A stretch of DNA of 64,000 nt, from positions 64,941,501 to 65,005,500 of the forward strand of contig NC_069375.1 of assembly GCF_021730395.1 (NCBI RefSeq), read 5' to 3'. The notes under the pieces are model-generated. The model saw only the letters and a list, made by a program, of their open reading frames with translations. It made no database searches and was not told the DNA's origin. This document shows positions 59,126 to 64,000 of the stretch, in pieces. How positions within the stretch are numbered: the stretch's first letter is position 1; each line of letters starts with the position of its first letter. A program made the position numbers and the translations under genes. The stretch comes from Mercenaria mercenaria (taxonomy: Eukaryota; Mollusca; Bivalvia; Venerida; Veneridae).

Positions 59126-61290
59126 GCATTTAAACAGAAAATAAATCTACCAAAACCCGCAACCATCAGACATTTCAAGGCTTTGATTACATTTTTTGTT
59201 CAAATAATAAAGATAGTTGGAAAGGGAAACTTTGTCCTCGTACAACTATTAATGACTTTAAATAAGATAGTTATAGTGCTACGAAACGTCCTTTACATAC
59301 ATTCTTATTTCTTTACAAAGCTGTATTTAAACTTCTGGACATTTATAAGAAATAAGTCCTAGAAACTATTTACTGAAATAAACAGTACCATAAATTATGA
59401 CTAAAAGTCGTTTTGCATGTAAGTACGTGTAACTTCACAGCGAAACACAAGATCATATATTACATACATTGGCATATAACATAGTTACCATAAAACAACT
59501 TTTGTCTTCACCAGTTATATAATGAGAATTTATTCTTGACTCCACTTTTCGAACATGTCTTAAATCCTGAAAATATAATTTATATAAATTTTCTAACATG
59601 AATACAATAACACATTATAGCACGCGCCATTCCCATGGTAAGGGTCGTCGGGACAGTTTCTTAAAAGCATACATATATTTTCTATTAAACAAAATGAAAA
59701 ACCTAATTTTAGTATCCTATTGCTTGTTGTGCATGAAAAGATGAAAGTTGTAATAATAAAAACGCGGCGACCAATGAAGGAAAGTCTTGCAATTTTCTTT
59801 CGAAGTAATTATACATTCTTCGACTACTAAATCTGTAAATGAGCCGCGCCATGGGAAAACCAACATAGTGGGTATGCGACCAGCATGGATCCAGACCAGC
59901 CTGCGCATCCGCGCAGTCTGGTCAGGATCCATGCTGTTCGCTAACAGTTTCTCCAATTCCAATAGGCTTTAAAAGCGAACAGCATGGAGCCTGACCAGAC
60001 TGCGCGGATGCGCAGGCTGGTCTGGATCCATGCTGGTCGCATACCAACTATGTTGGTTTTCTCATGGCACGGCTCAAATAATGCTTGAATCGTTTATATC
60101 AGTTATCCCTGGTAGTAGTATATTAAAACTTTAAAGGAAAAACATGCAAGTGAAAGAATGTAATTTATTTTAAGCAAACGTTGATTTCAGGAGGAACGAT
60201 AGACCTTACGACTCATGAAGTTGCTTCTTCAAAATCCATAAGACAAATTGTAGCTTCAGGTGGCAATGCCAGAGGCGGAAACACGATCAACAGAGAATTT
60301 GAAACGTTTTTGGCCGAGGCTATATCTAGCGACAAATACGATATGTTCAAACAAAAACACACCGAAGACTGGTTATACTTCATGGCTGACTTTGAAGGGA
60401 AAAAGAAGTATTTCGATCCTGAAAAGCAAACGAAACTTACCGTGAAGTTTCCAGCTGCCCTGAGGGAGGTGTATATCTCAAAAAAAAAGAAATCACTGCT
60501 AACCAAATTAAATATAAGTACTTCTAAGAAAAAAAGTTTTGAGGAAGCTATTTCGGAAACTGGATTTGGAAAAGATGTAAGCGTTAAAGGAGACAAACTT
60601 ATCTTTTCGTCGGATATGTTCTCCAGATTTTTCTCCACAGCAATAGAAGGTACAATTAAGGAAATGAAAAAGCAGTTTAGAAAACTGAGTGAAAGCGAGG
60701 TTTCCTGCATTTTTATGGTTGGTGGATTTTCAGAATGTATATTATTGCAACAAAGTGTTAAATCTGCGTTTCCAGATCTTCCCATACTCATTCCCAAAGA
60801 CGCATCTGTAGCGGTGCTGAAAGGTGCTGTACTTTACGGACACAATCCACCTGTCGTTTCAGAGAGAGTGGTAAAGTACACGTATGGCGTCAAAGCTTCT
60901 GAACCGTTCAATAAAGATCACCCATTTGAAAAGGCTACCTTCACCGACAGTGGATTGATGTGTGTCGACATATTCCATAAACATGTAACCAGAGATCAGC
61001 TTGTGAAAACTGATGAACCTCAGAAAACAATAACATATTATCCAGTTGATAAAAGACAAACATGTGTACGTTTCGACATATGTGCATCCAAGCTACTCGA
61101 ACCGAGATATACTACCGACAAAGATTGTCGAATCATTGGAACTGTTAAAGTACAGCTTTCGCAGACTAATGACGCACGTAGGAATGCCATTCTGGTATTT
61201 TTTGCGTTTGGAGGAACGGAAATAGATGTAACAGCGATAGAAGAAAAGACTGGGAAACAAGTGAAAACAAATGTCAGTTTTCTTGAATAA
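55507..61290 (+). CDS. HSPA12-like (Hsp70 family 12A/12B) protein, four recognised exons
   Basis: Exons 55507-55803, 56952-57170, 57518-57674 and 60191-61290 join in phases 0, 0 and 1 to 1773 nt, 590 aa plus TAA. All three nucleotide-binding motifs of the actin-like ATPase fold are present: phosphate-1 AAIDLGTSFSGWAYS (about 8-22), phosphate-2 VVDAGGGTIDL (about 219-229, split across exons 3 and 4) and adenosine FMVGGFSE (about 399-406). TVPAIWTDKAKFLMREAA and ALEPEAASVCC are hallmarks of HSPA12 proteins. The C-terminal part (residues 420-590) is the short diverged region typical of this subfamily. Exon 1 starts right after ATATTACAG, so an upstream exon with the true start is likely; ATG 55441 is in frame without splicing and is the alternative. 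HSPA12 genes are greatly expanded in bivalves and respond to stress and infection; clients of this copy are unknown. Confidence 0.88.
56290..56590 (+). repeat. Interspersed repeat, family R1, decayed copy
   Basis: Shares ATCTGGGGACCACACGCC, CATTGAAGGTTCCATGTACA, CATATCTGCGGTTG and the GTGACCTGTGGAGTTTC end with the copy at 41,066-41,425, with many differences. Intron 1 of the Hsp70-like gene. Confidence 0.7.
56952..57170 (+). CDS. Hsp70-like exon 2
   Basis: Acceptor TCTCTTTCAG, product PLETGMRLVDQLGRPLPAIN to TVPAIWTDKAKFLMREAAIK, donor GTACGA; phase 0 at both ends, 73 codons. The open frame past the donor (to 57,224) is intron. Confidence 0.85.
57518..57674 (+). CDS. Hsp70-like exon 3: start of phosphate-2 motif
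   Basis: Acceptor ACCTTCCAG, product AGITTDSLIMALEPEAASVC to YLVVDAGG, donor GTAGTA in phase 1. The glycine split across the junction completes DAGGGTIDL with exon 4. Confidence 0.85.
57814..58649. mobile_element. 836-bp TIR element in intron 3 of the Hsp70-like gene
   Basis: TTAAGGTATTGGACCC at 57,814-57,829 is mirrored by GGGCCCAATACCTTAA at 58,634-58,649. Near the left end GTAGGTTCAAACCCC is a box B-like, tRNA-related block followed by a T-rich run, perhaps a nested SINE end. No transposase frame was seen. Confidence 0.7.
58801..58843 (-). repeat. tRNA-like head of a SINE
   Basis: The minus strand reads GTCTCCGTGGCCGAGTGGTT followed by AAGGTCGCTGACC, a good box A (TGGCCGAGTGG) of tRNA-Ser/Leu type. 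No second half, box B or acceptor stem follows, so it is a SINE head and not a tRNA gene. Confidence 0.65.
59030..59121. repeat. (TA)n(GA)n microsatellite
   Basis: About 25 TA repeats pass directly into about 20 GA repeats, in intron 3 of the Hsp70-like gene. Confidence 0.95.
59840..60076. mobile_element. 237-bp palindromic element, copy C
   Basis: Same ends (TGAGCCGCGCCATGGG / CTCATGGCACGGCTCA) and 237-bp length as copies A and B. It lies in intron 3 of the Hsp70-like gene, ending 114 bp before the exon 4 acceptor junction. Confidence 0.9.
60191..61290 (+). CDS. Hsp70-like exon 4: adenosine motif and C-terminal part
   Basis: Acceptor TTGATTTCAG, then GTIDLTTHEV, GGNARGGNTINREFE, the lysine-rich insert KKKKSLLTKL, FMVGGFSECILL and a C-terminal beta-rich region ending VKTNVSFLE before TAA. 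366 codons on one exon. Minus-strand open frames across it are shadows. Confidence 0.9.
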
Positions 61291-64000
61291 GGTAGTGATA
61301 GTTATGGTATTGATGTATTTATTTTATAGCAGTCTCATGTTTTATATACATCTACATATAAAAATAACAATTTGTTTATTAACTGAATGACAACCTCATG
61401 TTTTGGCAAAAATGGTTTTAATTCCTTACTGCATAAATATAGTAATGGTGTAATTGTTTTATCTTAAGATAGATTATAAAGACAATCATACCTCCTCGTA
61501 AGGACAGATAAGAAGATAGAAGAAATATGTCAACAAGTTTCTAACGGGATGTCAAAGCGCAGAACTCGAATTAGCAAATTACAACAGATTCGGGTCGACC
61601 GAGACCGTTATGGAGACAATGAAATATGCAACACCCATTATGCGCCTAGCATCTATGGTAAATTGACAATCGTTGTAAACAAAACTGTTTAGACATTTTC
61701 ATTTCAAATTACTGTTGTATATATTAATGGCAGAATTGGTATACGTATAAATTTCATGTTTAGGTATACTTTCTTTAAAACAGAATAGTATGACTTTAAG
61801 TTTACATAATGGTGTTTGAACGTACTTTACTTAGCACTGGAATGTGTTTTCTTCTGACTCTTGGTAATTGTATGAGGTAACCGTACTAAAATATTTGTAG
61901 ATCATGTAATATATTTGAATATGACAGAAAATGGGTACTCAAATGGCAAAAAAAAATGAAAATAAAAAGTAAGAAAAGTATATCTGTTACCAGGGAAACT
62001 TTGATGTTTTAATACCATCTGTCATCTTAACCTATATTTTAGGTAAACTAAGATTCATTACGCTAGCTATACACACAATCAAATAAAAAAATGATGCAAC
62101 TTAATACGGAAGGATACTCACTGAATATCCTGTAATATTTTCATTGGTGTATAGATTCATTCAACCAAGTTTGCTATAAGTTTTACTTGGTTGCGTTCTT
62201 TGCTTCAAAATGATCTTCATATACAGTGTGGGCTGGATTTCATTTTTGTTTATTTTAGATTTATTGTTAAATCTTAGAACAGCTTAGTCCAACTAATTGT
62301 ACGCGCGTCGCGATATATTTTGATAATTTTTGCACAGGTCAATATCTCTCCGGTAAATGTCAGTCTGTGAAATCGGTCTGCCTTGCAGTCAAAAATTGAA
62401 ACTAAGAACAGATGGGCATAAGCTGCTGAGAGTAAAACGACAAAACAAGCATGCATCAATCTGACATCACACATTCCATGCCATGGGTTCAGAGATCTTT
62501 ATCAAAGTTTTTCTTTGTATTGGTCTTTGTACATGTCTGAGTGCATAGCTTTACAATGTTATTTTTGATACTAATATATTATAGATATGTTTACACCAGA
62601 ATGGGATACTATCTTTAGACTTCTTCTATGTTATATTATTATCAAATAATTATTTTGTTATATATGTAAACACAACCAAAGATTTTCAGCGTTAACTTTG
62701 AGATACTCATATGTTCAAATATTACTTTAGGATTTTGACTCTACAAGTATTTAATTCAAATCATTTTGAAAATTTCGCAAAAAAAAAAACAGAATTATAT
62801 TGCAATAATTCATTGACCAGTGTTATCTCAAGTTTTTTTTGTTTGTTTTTTTTTTTTTGCATTATTTGTTGTTTGTATGGGATTTAAACGTTTTTGTGAA
62901 GATATCTTAACATCGGATCAAAGGTTACTGCCCTAGAGATATTTTAATGTAGTCAGCTGATTTGTGTTATGTTGTAGACTAGCCAATAGACTAGCCAATA
63001 GACTGATAACAAAGAATTTGTCAAACATTTCATATTTTTGATCTTTTTTTTCTTTTTCATTTTTTTTTGTAAAAATGACTAATGCGAGTCTATTTTACAG
63101 ATTTTCTCACAGAACTGATTCTAATAATATCAGTCCAGTATCTTCCGAAATATTCTGGGGAAGTTGACACTTTTGTCTACTAAATTATTCCAAGATAATT
63201 TGGTATATCATGTCACAGGTCAAGAGTTATATCGTTGGCCATTGATAGGTAACAGATTTTGACTTTTACTCAAGAGTTCAACTAGGTATTAGTTCTCAGA
63301 AATAATCATGAAAGCTGTAATTTGAGATCATTAAAATGAAACAGCAAACAATATGGTTTCATAATTACTGGATGGTACAAATGAAAATAATTTGAAGATG
63401 ATGATATATTTCTTTTTGTATTTCTTTTTTCTTCAATTCTCAAACAAGGTACTAACTCAAATGCTGATTAAGATTACTCAAAAGTTAAACATCATTACAT
63501 GACTTAAATATTGTATGTTTCAAAAAAGTGAATTTTTATCAGTCATTTTCAGACATTTCTATCCCTTTGTCTCCTAATATTGGTTCTGGCCAGTTTGCTC
63601 TTCTTATTATTGCGAAAGATGTTATTCATTAACGAGACATGTATTCATGCTGTAAAAGCAGAAATTTTGCGAGGGTTTAATTTTCACTTTATTCGCGATA
63701 TCCCCCACCTCGCGAAAATTAACCATTAGGATAATGCAAATCAAGCAAATCTCGTCAATACATAAACGTTCCGCAGCATATCAAACAGAAACAGCCATAT
63801 TTACAAAAACTGAATATGTTCTGCGTTTCCGTAATAACTATAAGACAGATTAAATTTCGGACGAAAAGAACAAACCACATTACTGTTTAATTCAGAACGA
63901 TACGATTACTTTCGTGTTTGAAGTGTGTTTGATAAAACAAACCGAGGTCTAGTATGAACAAAATGCAAAATCTAATACAGCAAAAGAGAAATGCTGTAAA
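61291..64000. other. 3' flank of the Hsp70-like gene, no further gene seen
   Basis: AT-rich. A decayed R2 fragment (GCAACACCCATTATGCGCCT) lies near 61,630. A short tandem repeat of AGACTAGCCAAT is at about 62,980-63,005. A hairpin with GCGAGGGTTTAATTTTC and CTCGCGAAAATTAACC is at about 63,669-63,725. No coding exon was recognised. Confidence 0.5.

Noticed and set aside
60213-60797. 194-codon minus-strand open frame
   Set aside because: It is the antisense shadow of Hsp70-like exon 4.

Overview
The window looks like nuclear DNA of a bivalve mollusc. It is about two-thirds A+T, with intron-split genes separated by dense short repeats. The repeats include tRNA-derived SINEs whose 3' end reads like the bivalve-type GTTAAACCCAACAAAATAAA, Tc1/MITE-type inverted-repeat elements, and LINEs. 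The gene content fits too: a HEPN/DZIP3-type protein, GM2-activator-like proteins and an HSPA12-type Hsp70 are families known to be expanded in bivalves. The assignment is inference from families and repeats; no database search was done.

Layout. 1-7.7 kb: no gene, only repeats. 7.8-17.1 kb (+): an eight-exon gene that I assembled from splice sites (2712 nt, 903 aa, every junction in frame). It encodes an N-terminal HEPN domain with an intact Rx4H motif, a helical linker, two tandem related alpha/beta modules (TRADD-N-like by inference) and an unrecognised 338-residue C-terminal region on one exon. Two of its introns hold large tandem arrays with 157-166 bp periods. 17.1-26.6 kb: no gene; a decayed LINE (22.5-24.5 kb) and MITEs. 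26.6-33.5 kb (+): a complete four-exon GM2-activator-like gene with a signal peptide. 38.1-43.1 kb (+): a second, tandem GM2-activator-like copy with the same exon phases. Its signal-peptide exon lacks an in-frame ATG, and its last exon is interrupted by a young LINE (43.1-45.6 kb, minus). The displaced last 16 codons survive on the far side. 47.6-50.6 kb (minus): another 5'-truncated LINE with a heptamer tail. 51.0-52.8 kb (minus): exon pieces of a possible PH-domain gene, weakly supported. 54.6 kb: a Tc1-type helix-turn-helix remnant. 55.4-61.3 kb (+): an HSPA12-like Hsp70 gene in four recognised exons whose third intron carries several elements. 61.3-64 kb: no gene.

The genes do not form a pathway that can be seen here. 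The HEPN and Hsp70-12 genes belong to families linked to stress and innate immunity in bivalves. The GM2-activator pair is a local tandem duplication. The strongest observations are the HEPN plus double alpha/beta module architecture, the LINE insertion that splits the last exon of the second GM2A-like gene, the 68-bp duplication of a splice acceptor in the first, and three same-length 237-bp palindromic elements.
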